Below are positions 16,882 to 26,985 of a DNA stretch of 64,000 nt, in pieces. The stretch spans positions 1,612,001 to 1,676,000 of the forward strand of contig NZ_JAJMPA010000001.1 in the NCBI RefSeq assembly GCF_020991475.1, read 5' to 3'. The notes beneath the pieces were generated by a model. That model saw nothing but the letters and a program-made list of their open reading frames with translations, was not told the origin of the DNA and made no database searches. The position numbers and the translations under genes are program-made. Within the stretch, counting starts at the first letter, position 1; each line of letters opens with the position of its first letter. Origin of the DNA: Pedobacter sp. MC2016-14 (GTDB lineage Bacteria; Bacteroidota; Bacteroidia; Sphingobacteriales; Sphingobacteriaceae).

Positions 16882-19800
16882 ATGAAAAAAATTCTACGGC
16901 GTCAATTATTAACGCTTCTTTTTCTGTTGTGCGCCTGGCAGCTTACAATTGCCCAAACCACAGCAAAATTGATCACATTAAAGGGGAATACGGCTACTTT
17001 ACAGCAGTTTATTAACCAGATTAAAGCTCAACAAACCCTGCAGTTTACTTTTGATGAGGGGGTAAATGCTTTACTGGCTAAAAATATCAACATTCGTAAA
17101 AACAAAACATCGGTCAAAGATGCACTTAGCTGGCTCTCGTCAGACCTTTCCATCAGCTATAAGTTGGTAGACAATTACATCATCTTAAGTTTGAGCAAGG
17201 CAGGTAAAACCGGACAGCACAACCAGACAGGTCAAATTCGCGGAAAAGTGACGGATGAGCTCAATGAGCCGCTTATTGGCGCGGTAGTAAAAGTTATGGA
17301 AACGGGTAAAACAGCGGTTGCCGGGACTGAGGGTGCCTATGCGCTTTCTGTGCCTGAAGGTACATATGCCTTACAGCTAAGCTATATCTCTTATGGCCAG
17401 GAACTGATTAAAAATGTTCATGTGGTTTCGGGAGAGGCGGTTACTGTAAACGCAGTTTTAAAGGCCAAACAAAATGCCCTGGATGAAGTTGTGGTGACCG
17501 CTTTGGGGATCAAAAAACGTGAGCGTTCTTTGGGATATGCAAGTGCGCAATTAAGTGCTGCCGATGTAAGTGACGTACCTCAACCCAACGTATTGAATGC
17601 GCTTTCAGGACGTGTGGCCGGCGTAAACGTACGCGGTTCAGCAGCTGATCCGGGTTCAAGCGTGATGGTGACCATTCGTGGGCAATCTTCATTGACGAAA
17701 GACAATCAGCCCTTATATGTTATTGACGGCATCCCGGTAGCGCCGGCGCTTCAAAATCCAACTGCTGGAATTGACGGTAAACAGAGTATTGACTATGGGA
17801 GCCCTATGGGCGATGTGAGTGCAGATGATATTGCCAGTATTACGGTACTGAAAGGTGCAAGTGCGGCTGCATTGTATGGCAGCAGGGCGGGTTCCGGGGT
17901 CATCCTTATTACCACTAAATCTGGTGCGGGAAAAAAAGGCCTTGGCATCAGTTTTAATTCCACCGCCATTTTTGACAAGGCTTATCTGTTCCCGCATTTT
18001 CAGAATGAATACGGATCGGGTGATTCGCCTGTATCAGACAATACTTTAAGCACGAGTGCCTGGGGTCAGCGTCTGGATGTGGGCACTAAACTTGTACAAT
18101 GGAACAGTCCTTTGGATGCTACTGGAAAAGCCATTGCTACGGATTGGGTTTCGTATCCGGATAGAATTAAAGATTTCTTCAATACCGGCCATACCTTTAC
18201 CAATAACTTAGCGATTTCTAAATCCGGCGATGCAGGTGATTTCAGGTTGTCTTATGCCAATATGCAGAATAAGGGTATTGTTCCGAATACAGATATGGAT
18301 AAGAACAGCCTCAATTTTGCTGGTAATTACAACATCAAAAAGAATATCCGGATTGGAACCAATATCGCCTATGCCAACAATAGGAGCGATAACCGTCCCT
18401 CTGCCAATAGTGAGAGTGTAACCAATCAGTTGTACAAGCTGGCCCCAAACATCAACATTGAAGACCTGCGCAATTACTGGGTGCCGGGTAAAGAGGGAAT
18501 TAAACAATATAATCCTTTGTCAAGTGATGACAATCCCTTTCTTATTGCTTATGAAGAAACCAATGGCTTTAACAGGAACAGGTTAACCGGACATGTGCAG
18601 CTTGCGGTAGACTTGTTGCCAAACCTTACTTTAACAGGGCGTACAGGTCTGGATTATTATGCTACGGATATCAATCAGAAAAGACCATTTAGTGCCAAGC
18701 GTAATCCTACAGGTGCTTATCTTACACAAAACGATTACTTTAAAGAGCAGAACAGCGACTTCTTGTTGACCTATAAATCAAAAATTGCCACAGCATGGAA
18801 CTATTCGGTTTCTGCGGGAGGCAATCAAATGGACCAGAAATCCCGTTCGGTGAGAAATTATACGGGTACACTGACCTTACCGGGTATTTACAACCTGGCT
18901 AATGCCGCTGCAGGTTCCATGATTTACAATGAGGCTGCCTCACATAAACGCATTAACAGTCTTTACAGTTTGGCAGAAATCAGTTATCAACAATCCGTTT
19001 TCTTAAACCTTACCGCACGTAACGATTGGAGTAGTACTTTACCTGCTGAAAACAATTCTTATTTTTATCCTTCGGCATCATTGAGCGTAATAGCTTCCGA
19101 TTTATTGGGCATAAAATGGGATAAATTATCTTATTTGAAGTTGCGCGGAAACATTTCGCAAGTGGGTTCGGATACAGATCCCTATCAGTTATACAGCGTA
19201 ATTCCTTTTGATACCGATTGGGGTTCCGTTAAACGTGCAGGACTCAGTTACGATCAGAAAAACAGTCAGCTGAAACCAGAAATCGCAACTTCTTATGAAA
19301 CGGGTGCTGATGTGAGCTTTTTCCAGGATAGGTTGGGACTGAGCTTTACCTGGTACAAGACCAATAATAAAAACCAGATTATTCAGGTGCCTACAACCAT
19401 TGCTTCTGGTGCAAGTACCAAGCTGATTAATGCGGGTAACATCCAAAACTCGGGGATAGAAATCTCTTTAAACGCAGTTCCTTTTAAGGGTAAGTTTACC
19501 TGGAAAACTGATCTTAACTTTACCCGTAACAGAAATAAAGTGATCTCCCTGACACCTGGGATCAGCAATTACCTGCTTGGCAGTACCGATGGAAATAATG
19601 TGCAGTACCTGATTAAGGAAGGAACCCAGATGGGTGACTTTTACACCAAGAGCTGGCAGAAAGTACAAAGTGGGCCATTTGCAGGACAGGCGCTGTTAAC
19701 CAGCAAAGGCATGTTGCAGCAGTCTACAGAGTTTGAGAAAATTGGCAATTACAATCCCGATTTTATGCTGGGCATCAACAACAGCTTTAGTTATGGCCCG

Positions 19801-20343
19801 GTTTCATTGAGCTTTTTAGTAGACTGGCGTAAAGGAGGCCAGTTTTATTCTTATGCCATTAAAGGCCTGATAGATGACGGCTATATTGAAACCACACTGC
19901 CAGGTAGAGATGCAGCACATGGTGGCTTAAGCTGGACAGATGCCAATGGTATAAAAAGAAATGATGGTATGATTATGCCAGGCGTAATTGCCAATGCAGA
20001 CGGTACCTATAAGCAAAATGATGTGGTCTTGGCTGCAAGTGATTACTACGACAATAAGTACTGGAAATACTACCAGAATGACACTTTTAGTGCAACTTAT
20101 GTTAAACTAAAAGAGGTGTCATTGAGCTACACCCTAAGTAAAAATATAATGAAACACCTGCCTTTTATGAGCAATCTAACCGTTTCGGCCATTGGTTACA
20201 ATTTGTATACATGGACCAAGGCCGATATGGGCTTTGACCCGGAAACAACCATGAGTATCTCCACCATTCGCTATCAGGGCGTAGGACATTTCGCATTGCC
20301 GGGAATCCGTTCGTATGGCTTTAAACTGAGTTGCAACTTTTAA
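16882..20343 (+). CDS. SusC/RagA-type TonB-dependent outer-membrane receptor with STN domain
   Basis: This 1153-residue receptor begins with a signal peptide (RQLLTLLFLLCAWQLTIAQ). An STN domain (~45-105) is the signalling domain expected to contact FecR. A carboxypeptidase-like beta sandwich (~118-195) leads into the LDEVVVTALG TonB-box region (about 200), then the plug with QPLYVIDGIPV and KGASAAALYGSRAG, and an outer-membrane beta barrel ending in phenylalanine. It pairs with the SusD-like gene 9 bases downstream; the two form a lidded importer. The substrate is not evident from the sequence, but the linked exported phosphatases point to a phosphorylated or phosphate-releasing substrate. 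Confidence 0.95.
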   Translation: MKKILRRQLLTLLFLLCAWQLTIAQTTAKLITLKGNTATLQQFINQIKAQQTLQFTFDEGVNALLAKNINIRKNKTSVKDALSWLSSDLSISYKLVDNYIILSLSKAGKTGQHNQTGQIRGKVTDELNEPLIGAVVKVMETGKTAVAGTEGAYALSVPEGTYALQLSYISYGQELIKNVHVVSGEAVTVNAVLKAKQNALDEVVVTALGIKKRERSLGYASAQLSAADVSDVPQPNVLNALSGRVAGVNVRGSAADPGSSVMVTIRGQSSLTKDNQPLYVIDGIPVAPALQNPTAGIDGKQSIDYGSPMGDVSADDIASITVLKGASAAALYGSRAGSGVILITTKSGAGKKGLGISFNSTAIFDKAYLFPHFQNEYGSGDSPVSDNTLSTSAWGQRLDVGTKLVQWNSPLDATGKAIATDWVSYPDRIKDFFNTGHTFTNNLAISKSGDAGDFRLSYANMQNKGIVPNTDMDKNSLNFAGNYNIKKNIRIGTNIAYANNRSDNRPSANSESVTNQLYKLAPNINIEDLRNYWVPGKEGIKQYNPLSSDDNPFLIAYEETNGFNRNRLTGHVQLAVDLLPNLTLTGRTGLDYYATDINQKRPFSAKRNPTGAYLTQNDYFKEQNSDFLLTYKSKIATAWNYSVSAGGNQMDQKSRSVRNYTGTLTLPGIYNLANAAAGSMIYNEAASHKRINSLYSLAEISYQQSVFLNLTARNDWSSTLPAENNSYFYPSASLSVIASDLLGIKWDKLSYLKLRGNISQVGSDTDPYQLYSVIPFDTDWGSVKRAGLSYDQKNSQLKPEIATSYETGADVSFFQDRLGLSFTWYKTNNKNQIIQVPTTIASGASTKLINAGNIQNSGIEISLNAVPFKGKFTWKTDLNFTRNRNKVISLTPGISNYLLGSTDGNNVQYLIKEGTQMGDFYTKSWQKVQSGPFAGQALLTSKGMLQQSTEFEKIGNYNPDFMLGINNSFSYGPVSLSFLVDWRKGGQFYSYAIKGLIDDGYIETTLPGRDAAHGGLSWTDANGIKRNDGMIMPGVIANADGTYKQNDVVLAASDYYDNKYWKYYQNDTFSATYVKLKEVSLSYTLSKNIMKHLPFMSNLTVSAIGYNLYTWTKADMGFDPETTMSISTIRYQGVGHFALPGIRSYGFKLSCNF

Positions 20344-20352
20344 TCATTTGAC

Positions 20353-21822
20353 ATGAGAATTTATTCAATTATATATTTAGTATGCATTGCAGCAGTCATC
20401 AGCTCCTGCACTAAAGATTTCAAAGAAATCAATACGAATAACAACAGCCCTTCTACCACAAGGCCCGAATATCATTTTACAGAGGCCATTACCCAAACTG
20501 CTTACGCTTATCAGGAAAATGCATTTGCCAGAAGGCCTGCTGCATTAGGTAGGTACATTACGCTGGTGAGAAATAACGATTATGAAACATTCCGCTGGAC
20601 AGCTGTTGACTGGAATGACATTTATCAGCGTGCGATGGTCATTAAAACGATGCAGCAGGAAGCAAGCGCTGCGGCACAGCCTGTATATGTAGCTACGGGA
20701 AATATTTTACTGGCTTTTAACATCGCTTACCTCACAGATTTGTATGGTGATGTGCCCTTTTCGCAGGCACTCCAATCGGTAGAAACCGGGAACATTAAGC
20801 CAGCCTACGATAAACAGCAGGATATTTATATGAACCTGCTTCAAATGCTTAAAGATGCCAATTTGCAGTTGAGGGCTAATGGTAGCGGCATTGATGCTGG
20901 TGCAGATGCGCTTTATGCTGGTAAGGCTTTGCAATGGCGTAAACTCGCCAATTCTTTGCGCCTAAGGTTATTGATGAGGTGCTCTAAAGTGTATGGTAAT
21001 GCATTTGCAGAGATGCAGGAAATCGTAAACAATACAGAGTTGTACCCCATATTTAGCAGTAATACCGATAATGCGGAGGTGATTTATCAGGGGGTTAAAA
21101 AAGACGACAGCTGGCCAGGTGGCACAAAAAATATGATCGATGCAGATTTTGCCAAAACAAAAGCAAGTAAAGAACTGGTAGATATTTTATTGCAGCGCAA
21201 TGATCCCCGCCTGGCCATATGGGTGGCTCCGGTGGCCACAACCACTGGCTCAACGGTAGATCACAATCAATATGTAGGGGTGCCACATGCATTAGCAAAT
21301 CCTGCAGATTACAATGGTGGTGAAACACACCAGTCGGTTTTCTCCTCGTTTTTTAAACAAGATAAAGCTGCCGGCTTAAAAGCAAGTTTGATGTTATATT
21401 CAGAAGTATGTTTCATTCTTGCGGAGGCTGCTCAGACGGGTAAACTAACTGTTCCTTCCAAAACTGCGGCCTCACTTTACCATGATGGAATTGAAGCTTC
21501 TATGGATTATTATGGGGTAAAAGCTCAGGCCTTAAGTTCAGGATATTATGACTTGCCATTGGTGAAGTATGATGGCACACAGAAACAACTGATCATTCAA
21601 AAATGGTTGTCGATGCTGTTCCGTGGAGCTGAAGGATGGTTTGATTTTCGTCGTACCGGTTATCCGGAATTTGTTCCTGGCCCGATGTCTTTCCAATCTA
21701 AATTTCCTGTGAGATACGGTTGGCCAACAAGTGAGCCCAACGTAAATAACGACAGTTACCAGGCCGCTATAGCAGTTTTTGGTGCGGATGATATCAATAC
21801 CAAAATGTGGTATTTAAGATAA
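20353..21822 (+). CDS. SusD/RagB-type surface lipoprotein
   Basis: This 489-residue substrate-binding lipoprotein has a lipobox ISSC (Cys19) after a short hydrophobic signal. The body contains TPR-like helices and SusD features such as YLTDLYGDVPFSQAL (about 127), WRKLANSLRLRLLMR (about 194) and a C-terminal FRGAEGWFDFRRTGYPEF (about 423). The overall layout is of the SusD-like-2 kind. It follows the SusC gene by 9 bases and is followed after 57 bases by the first metallophosphatase. Confidence 0.93.
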   Translation: MRIYSIIYLVCIAAVISSCTKDFKEINTNNNSPSTTRPEYHFTEAITQTAYAYQENAFARRPAALGRYITLVRNNDYETFRWTAVDWNDIYQRAMVIKTMQQEASAAAQPVYVATGNILLAFNIAYLTDLYGDVPFSQALQSVETGNIKPAYDKQQDIYMNLLQMLKDANLQLRANGSGIDAGADALYAGKALQWRKLANSLRLRLLMRCSKVYGNAFAEMQEIVNNTELYPIFSSNTDNAEVIYQGVKKDDSWPGGTKNMIDADFAKTKASKELVDILLQRNDPRLAIWVAPVATTTGSTVDHNQYVGVPHALANPADYNGGETHQSVFSSFFKQDKAAGLKASLMLYSEVCFILAEAAQTGKLTVPSKTAASLYHDGIEASMDYYGVKAQALSSGYYDLPLVKYDGTQKQLIIQKWLSMLFRGAEGWFDFRRTGYPEFVPGPMSFQSKFPVRYGWPTSEPNVNNDSYQAAIAVFGADDINTKMWYLR

Positions 21823-21879
21823 TGATGGTGTATGTGCAGGACCCTTTGAACAGGTTCTGCGCATACTTTTGAAACGACA

Positions 21880-23229
21880 ATGATAAAACATGCAACACGC
21901 AGGAAATTCCTGTTAAATACGCTAAAAATTGGAGCGGTATTACCGGTCATCAATTTACCTTTGTTCACTTTGGCTGCTGAGGGGGATGAGAATACTTCAA
22001 ACTTATATAAACCTACAGCAGTTCCTGACCGTATAGTCCTTAATGTTACTGAAGATCCTTCCAGTAGTATGGCAGTTTGCTGGAGAACGGCTGTTTCTGA
22101 TGAACAAAGCGGAATTGAATATGCCATAGCAGATGCACATCCGGATTTTATCGCCAAGGCCATTTCTGAAAAAGCAAATACTAAGGTTTTTAAATTTGAA
22201 ACAATTGCGGCACATAACCACCATGTTGTGCTTAAAGACCTAAAACCAGACACTTTGTATGCTTACCGGGTAGGTAGGTCAGCGTATTGGACGGAATGGA
22301 TGCAATTTAAAACGGCCAGAAAAATGGAAGCAAAGGCCAAATTAGATTTTATTTACCTTGGTGATGCACAGGTGGGAATTAAGCCGCTATGGAGTCGTGT
22401 GATTAGAAAGGCTTATGCGGCAATGCCCGAGGCGAGTATGGTGATCCATGCCGGAGATCTTGTGAATAGGGCCAATAAAGACGATGAATGGGGTGACTGG
22501 TTTGCTGCGGGTTCTTTTGTTCATGCTACAGTACCGACTATAATGACACCTGGAAATCATGAATACACGCATGAGGATGCGAATCCCCATCTTTCCGTGT
22601 ACTGGAAAACCCAGTTCAGACTGCCTTCAAATGGGCCGGAGGATGAGCTGTTGGCGGGAAGTTGCTACTTTACGGACATTCAGGGTGTGCGGATCATTTC
22701 GTTAAATACGCAGATGATTGAAGAGGCCATGACGGAACAATGTATCCTCAATCAGGTAAACTGGCTGCACAAGGTGCTTAAAGATAATGACCAGCAATGG
22801 ACTTGCATCGTGATGCATCATCCTGTTTTTTCCACCAATAACGGTAGGAACAATAAAAATGTAAAAAAATACCTCAAACCAATTTTCGATCAGTATAAAA
22901 TAGACCTGGTGATGCAGGGACATGACCATGCTTATGCAAGAGGGATGCGTAAAGTGCCCCTTTCAAATGGAGGACCGGATACACATTCAGGAACAATGTA
23001 CATCGTTTCTGTAAGTGGTTCTAAAATGTACGAAACGAATGCAATGGAATGGGCAGATACCATTTCCAGTCACGTTCAGGTTTACCAGACCATTAGCATT
23101 GATGATAAGGTGCTGTCATTTAAGTCTTATTTAGCCACAGGAGAATTGCTGGATGCTTTTGAGCTGGTAAAGGAAAAAGGCAGGCCAAACAGATTAATCG
23201 AAAAGAAAACTATACATAAACAGCCATAA
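21880..23229 (+). CDS. Exported purple-acid-phosphatase-like metallophosphoesterase
   Basis: The 449-residue protein has a twin-arginine-like N-terminus (ATRRKFLLNTL) and hydrophobic stretch, then an Fn3-like purple-acid-phosphatase N-terminal domain (~45-145, with SSMAVCWRT and DTLYAYRVG). The calcineurin-like phosphoesterase core carries all expected metal motifs: GDAQVG (about 166), GDLVN (about 193), GNHEY (about 225), HHPVF (about 313) and GHDHAYAR (about 347). It likely acts in the periplasm or on the cell surface, releasing phosphate from organic esters. Its stop shares one base with the next start, so the two phosphatase genes are coupled. Confidence 0.88.
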   Translation: MIKHATRRKFLLNTLKIGAVLPVINLPLFTLAAEGDENTSNLYKPTAVPDRIVLNVTEDPSSSMAVCWRTAVSDEQSGIEYAIADAHPDFIAKAISEKANTKVFKFETIAAHNHHVVLKDLKPDTLYAYRVGRSAYWTEWMQFKTARKMEAKAKLDFIYLGDAQVGIKPLWSRVIRKAYAAMPEASMVIHAGDLVNRANKDDEWGDWFAAGSFVHATVPTIMTPGNHEYTHEDANPHLSVYWKTQFRLPSNGPEDELLAGSCYFTDIQGVRIISLNTQMIEEAMTEQCILNQVNWLHKVLKDNDQQWTCIVMHHPVFSTNNGRNNKNVKKYLKPIFDQYKIDLVMQGHDHAYARGMRKVPLSNGGPDTHSGTMYIVSVSGSKMYETNAMEWADTISSHVQVYQTISIDDKVLSFKSYLATGELLDAFELVKEKGRPNRLIEKKTIHKQP

Positions 23230-24203
23230 TGAAAAGAAGAGACTTTGTTAAACACACCGCATTAACCGCCATTGGTGCTTCACTGATCAGTCCGATGGAA
23301 GCATTGGCAGGAGAGCGGGTTACGCATCTGGAAAGTGACGACTTATCGCCCAGTATACTGGCTGATGACAATTTTCCATTGAACTTTGTTGCCCTGGGTG
23401 ACTGGGGCAGGAGTGGTGAGTACCATCAGTTAGAAGTGGGCAAACAAATGGGGGTATGGGCGGCTACACATCCTAATAAGTTTATCATCTCTGTAGGGGA
23501 TAACTTTTATCCAAGGGGCGTGGTTAGCGAACATGATCCCTTATGGCACTATTCTTTTGAAAATGTATATACTGCGCATTCCCTGCAGGATGACTGGTAT
23601 CCTGTACTCGGTAATCACGATTATGGTTCCGATCCGGATGCTCAGGTAAGGTACAGTAAAGTGAGCAGGCGCTGGAATATGCCTTCGCGGTATTACTCAA
23701 AAGAGATGAAGATTGGTAAGGGGAAAGAGACAGTACTGTTTGTATTTATCGATACCCAACCTATTGTTTATGATATGGAAGATCAGGCGCCAAAGCAGCA
23801 GCTGGCCTGGATAGATGAAACCTTAAAGAATGCTTCATCGGATGTGAAATGGAAAATTGTGGTAGGTCATCATCCTTGCTATACCGTTGGGCCACGCATT
23901 AAAAATTACGATACCCTGGAGATTAGAAAATCGTTAACTGGTTTGTTTGAAAAACATAAAGTAGACATTTACCTTTCTGGCCATGAACACTCTTTGCAGC
24001 ACTTAAAAATAAATGGATTTCCACACCAGTTTATATCGGGTGCGGGCTCAGAACTTACTCCTGTGGAATCAGGTGTCGCCTACAGCCGTTTTGAGTCTTC
24101 AACACATGGATTTATGTATTTTTCTATCAATACCACTAAAGTAGCCGTAAAAGCCATCAACGATGAGGGCACAGTTTTGTATCAAACTACATTGAATAAA
24201 TAG
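23229..24203 (+). CDS. Exported tartrate-resistant-acid-phosphatase-like metallophosphatase
   Basis: This 324-residue protein begins MKRRDFVKHTALTAIGASL, a clear twin-arginine (Tat) signal, consistent with folding around a metal cofactor before export. Core metal motifs are GDWGRSG (about 57), GDNFYPRG (about 91), GNHDYG (about 128), GHHPCY (about 214) and GHEHS (about 251). These match type 5 (TRAP-like) acid phosphatases, a different subfamily from the preceding enzyme. It closes the sigma/FecR/SusCD/phosphatase series. Having two unlike phosphatases suggests action on more than one ester. Confidence 0.88.
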   Translation: MKRRDFVKHTALTAIGASLISPMEALAGERVTHLESDDLSPSILADDNFPLNFVALGDWGRSGEYHQLEVGKQMGVWAATHPNKFIISVGDNFYPRGVVSEHDPLWHYSFENVYTAHSLQDDWYPVLGNHDYGSDPDAQVRYSKVSRRWNMPSRYYSKEMKIGKGKETVLFVFIDTQPIVYDMEDQAPKQQLAWIDETLKNASSDVKWKIVVGHHPCYTVGPRIKNYDTLEIRKSLTGLFEKHKVDIYLSGHEHSLQHLKINGFPHQFISGAGSELTPVESGVAYSRFESSTHGFMYFSINTTKVAVKAINDEGTVLYQTTLNK

Positions 24204-24221
24204 ATCCTGAAAGGAATAAGA

Positions 24222-25334
24222 TTATTTAGCGCTAAAAACCAGGCAAACGGGTGCGCCTGTTTGGATTCTTTTACCGGTATCGGATAATTTGCCGGTAGAA
24301 GGATTACGCTTAAAAATCACAATCTCATTGCTGTATTGGTGGGCTACCAACAGGTAAGTTCCGGTCGGATCGATAGCGAAATTCCTTGGTCCTTTACCTA
24401 GCGTGCTTATTGTTTCAACAAATTTAAGACTGCCGTTTGACTGAATGGCAAATACAGAAATGGAATTGGCGTCTCCTCTGTTGCTTTCATATACAAATTT
24501 GCCATCAGGGGATACATGAATATCCGCGCCATCTATTTTGCCATTAAAGTCCTTTGGGGTTGTTGCTATTTCCTGAATGCTGTTTAGCTTGCCTTTGTTG
24601 TATTTGAACGCTGTAATGCTACCATTAAATTCATGTGCAAGATAAGCGAATTTACCATTCGGGCTAAAAGCCAGGTGCCTTGGGCCAGTTCCTGCATTGG
24701 TTTTTAGCACGTTGGCAACAGCCAGTGGTTTGTTGACCATTCCGGGGGTATACTTATAGACATAGGTTTGGTCTTCCCCTAAATCATTAGCAATAAGATA
24801 ATGCTGATCTGGCGTAAACAAAGTCATGTGCACGTGTGCGCTTTCCTGTCTTTTTAGCGGATCTATACTTTTTCCGGTGTGCTGGATGATTTGTTTGGCT
24901 GCGGCAAGAGAGCCATCGGCATTGCGGCCAAATACGGCAATGGAACCACCAGAATAATTGGCCACAATTACATTATGGTCATCTGCTGTCAGGTAACAAG
25001 GATCTGCACCTTCACTATCCTGTTTATTTAAAAATACAAGTTTGCCGGAATTTGGCTGGAAAGAAAAAGCGCTAACGGTACTGGTTGCCCCAGTCTCGTT
25101 AACGCTGTATACAAATTTCTTATCCCTTGAAACAGTTAAGTAGCTGGGATTAGTTGCGGCAATGGTATTTTTTAAAAGTGTGGAAGCATCTTTAGTGTTA
25201 AAGTTATAGACAGCGATGCCCTTGCTTTTTCCACCTGTGGTATAACTTCCAATCAGTAAGTTATAGTTTGCATTCTGGGCCTGCGCCTCAAAAGCGGTCA
25301 ACATTACGATCAAAAGATAAACCAGCTTCCTCAT
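24222..25334 (-). CDS. Exported lactonase-family beta-propeller protein (6-phosphogluconolactonase-like)
   Basis: This 370-residue protein has a signal peptide (LVYLLIVMLTAFEAQAQ) and a seven-bladed propeller typical of the YbhE/Pgl lactonase family: LLIGSYTTGGKSKGI at the start, GTGPRHLAFSPNGKFAYLAHE (mid) and GKGPRNFAIDPTGTYLLVAHQ (late). The family includes 6-phosphogluconolactonase, but the signal peptide puts this member outside the cytoplasm, so its substrate is probably different. It converges on the phosphatase operon (18-base gap) and follows rluB on the same strand by 7 bases. Confidence 0.85.
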   Translation of the reverse strand: MRKLVYLLIVMLTAFEAQAQNANYNLLIGSYTTGGKSKGIAVYNFNTKDASTLLKNTIAATNPSYLTVSRDKKFVYSVNETGATSTVSAFSFQPNSGKLVFLNKQDSEGADPCYLTADDHNVIVANYSGGSIAVFGRNADGSLAAAKQIIQHTGKSIDPLKRQESAHVHMTLFTPDQHYLIANDLGEDQTYVYKYTPGMVNKPLAVANVLKTNAGTGPRHLAFSPNGKFAYLAHEFNGSITAFKYNKGKLNSIQEIATTPKDFNGKIDGADIHVSPDGKFVYESNRGDANSISVFAIQSNGSLKFVETISTLGKGPRNFAIDPTGTYLLVAHQYSNEIVIFKRNPSTGKLSDTGKRIQTGAPVCLVFSAK

Positions 25335-25341
25335 TTTCTTA

Positions 25342-26817
25342 TTATTTAATCAGGTGTTTAATCTGGATCAGCTCATGCTCTTCCAAATATCTCCATCTTC
25401 CTCTCGGAAGGTCTTTTTTAGTTAAATTTCCGTATACCACACGATCCAGCTTCACCACATCATAACCTAAATGTTCAAAAATACGGCGAACAATTCTGTT
25501 TTTTCCGCTGTGGATCTGTATGCCAATTTCTTTTTTAGAAGCACCAGCTACATAAGATACCGAATCTGGTTTAATGATCCCATCCTCAAGTTCCAATCCA
25601 AACTCAATTTTATTTAAGTCGCCCTGACTTAAACTTCTGCTGAGTTCAACATGGTACATCTTAGTTACACTATTTCTTGGGTGTGATAATTTATCTGCCA
25701 GGTCACCATCATTGGTGAGCAACAACAATCCGGTAGTATTGCGGTCCAGACGACCAACAGGATAGATGCGTTCTCTGCTTGCTTTTTCTACCAGTGCCAT
25801 TACTGTACGGCGCTCCTGCGGATCGTCCGTAGTGGTGATGTAGTCCTTCGGTTTATTTAGCAGCACGTAAACTTTCTTCTCCCGTTTTAGTAATTCTCCG
25901 TTGTAGCGGATGTCATCTTTTGCAGGGTCAACTTTATGGCCCAGTTCAGATACGACTTCACCATTTACAGAAACCACACCTGCGGCAATCAGCTCGTCGG
26001 CTTTACGACGGGAGCAAATCCCTGCATTGGAAATGTAACGGTTTAAACGGATCAGACCATCGTCTACTTTAGCTGGGGCCTCTTTTCTTGCCCGCATAAC
26101 CATAGGCTTTTCGCCTGGCTTACGGAAAGTAGGCCTGCCATTTTCATCCTCTCTCTTGCGGAAAGGTCTGCTGTCTGTAGATCTGGATGTGCTGCTTTTT
26201 TTATTGTCAAATGTTCTGAATGGTCTTTCGCCATCCGCGTCAAAGTTGTCTTTTTTTACATAACTGCGGTTTTCATTTCTAGGATATTCTTTAGAAGAAC
26301 CTTCCTTAAATGCACGCGGTTTGGCATCTCTTGGTGCTCCGCCTTTAGTTCCGAAGCTTTTTCCTGCCGGGCGTTCACCATCTCTGGAAGGTTTAGCTCC
26401 AAAAGGTTTTGATCCGCCTGATTTGAAGTTTGAACGCTCAGTTGGTCGTTCTCCCGAACGCTCGTTTGAACGCTCTCCTGAACGTTCTCCGCTACGCGTT
26501 CTGCGTTCACCTTCTCTGGGTGATCTGGAGTCCTGACGGTCGCCATCTCTGGCAGGCCTGGCGCCAAAAGGCTTAGCGCCACCTGTTGACCTGGAATCTT
26601 TGGCTTTGAAATCTGTACGTGGACGCTCTTCAGATTGTTCTCCTGAGCGGGTGCCGGAACGTTCTCTGGAGCGCTCTCCGGCTCTGGGTGGTTTTGAATC
26701 TGATGCCGTTCTTCCTGGCCTTGACTCTCTTTCCTCACTTCTGTTTTTTCCAGTTGTGCTTCGGTTTCCCGGTTTGGACTTGTCATCCCGACTGTTCCTG
26801 TTGTTGCTTTTATTCAT
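25342..26817 (-). CDS. rluB: Ribosomal-type pseudouridine synthase (RluB/RsuA family) with long charged N-terminal arm
   Basis: The 491-residue enzyme has its catalytic half at the C-terminus: an S4 RNA-binding domain (~255-310, LNRYISNAGICSRRKADELI) and an RsuA/RluB core with the catalytic aspartate in GRLDRNTTGLLLL (about 357). It should isomerise a uridine in 23S or 16S rRNA; RluB is the best guess. The first ~235 residues are low-complexity, rich in Arg/Ser/Glu/Gly with GERSGERS-type repeats, and long alternative frames over this stretch are artefacts of the repeated composition. Such basic arms are common in Bacteroidota RluB proteins and probably bind RNA non-specifically. Confidence 0.88.
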   Translation of the reverse strand: MNKSNNRNSRDDKSKPGNRSTTGKNRSEERESRPGRTASDSKPPRAGERSRERSGTRSGEQSEERPRTDFKAKDSRSTGGAKPFGARPARDGDRQDSRSPREGERRTRSGERSGERSNERSGERPTERSNFKSGGSKPFGAKPSRDGERPAGKSFGTKGGAPRDAKPRAFKEGSSKEYPRNENRSYVKKDNFDADGERPFRTFDNKKSSTSRSTDSRPFRKREDENGRPTFRKPGEKPMVMRARKEAPAKVDDGLIRLNRYISNAGICSRRKADELIAAGVVSVNGEVVSELGHKVDPAKDDIRYNGELLKREKKVYVLLNKPKDYITTTDDPQERRTVMALVEKASRERIYPVGRLDRNTTGLLLLTNDGDLADKLSHPRNSVTKMYHVELSRSLSQGDLNKIEFGLELEDGIIKPDSVSYVAGASKKEIGIQIHSGKNRIVRRIFEHLGYDVVKLDRVVYGNLTKKDLPRGRWRYLEEHELIQIKHLIK

Positions 26818-26850
26818 GATACGCTTTAAGCCGAATATTTATTCGGGGTA

Positions 26851-26881
26851 CAAAAGTAAGTAAAAATGATGGTATTCACAA
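26851..26881 (-). promoter_or_regulatory. Promoter for rluB
   Basis: On the minus strand a TTG (plus 26879-26881) is followed after 20 bases by TACTTTTG (plus 26851-26858), a full match to the Bacteroidota TTG / TAnnTTTG promoter. The leader to the start at 26817 contains a small perfect hairpin, CCGAATA/TATTCGG (26831-26846). Confidence 0.65.
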
Positions 26882-26985
26882 TTTTATGGATTTTTATCGA
26901 TGAATTTACCACTGGAATTGACAGCTAAAAAAGGGCTAAAAACCGGTGATTTGCCTCCCTTTAATTTTCCTGGCCGGGAGAGTTG

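Noticed and set aside
26256-26863. Long alternative frames opposite and within the first part of the rluB gene.
   Set aside because: They are produced by the repeated Arg/Ser/Glu/Gly codons of the low-complexity arm; none has a plausible domain or start context.
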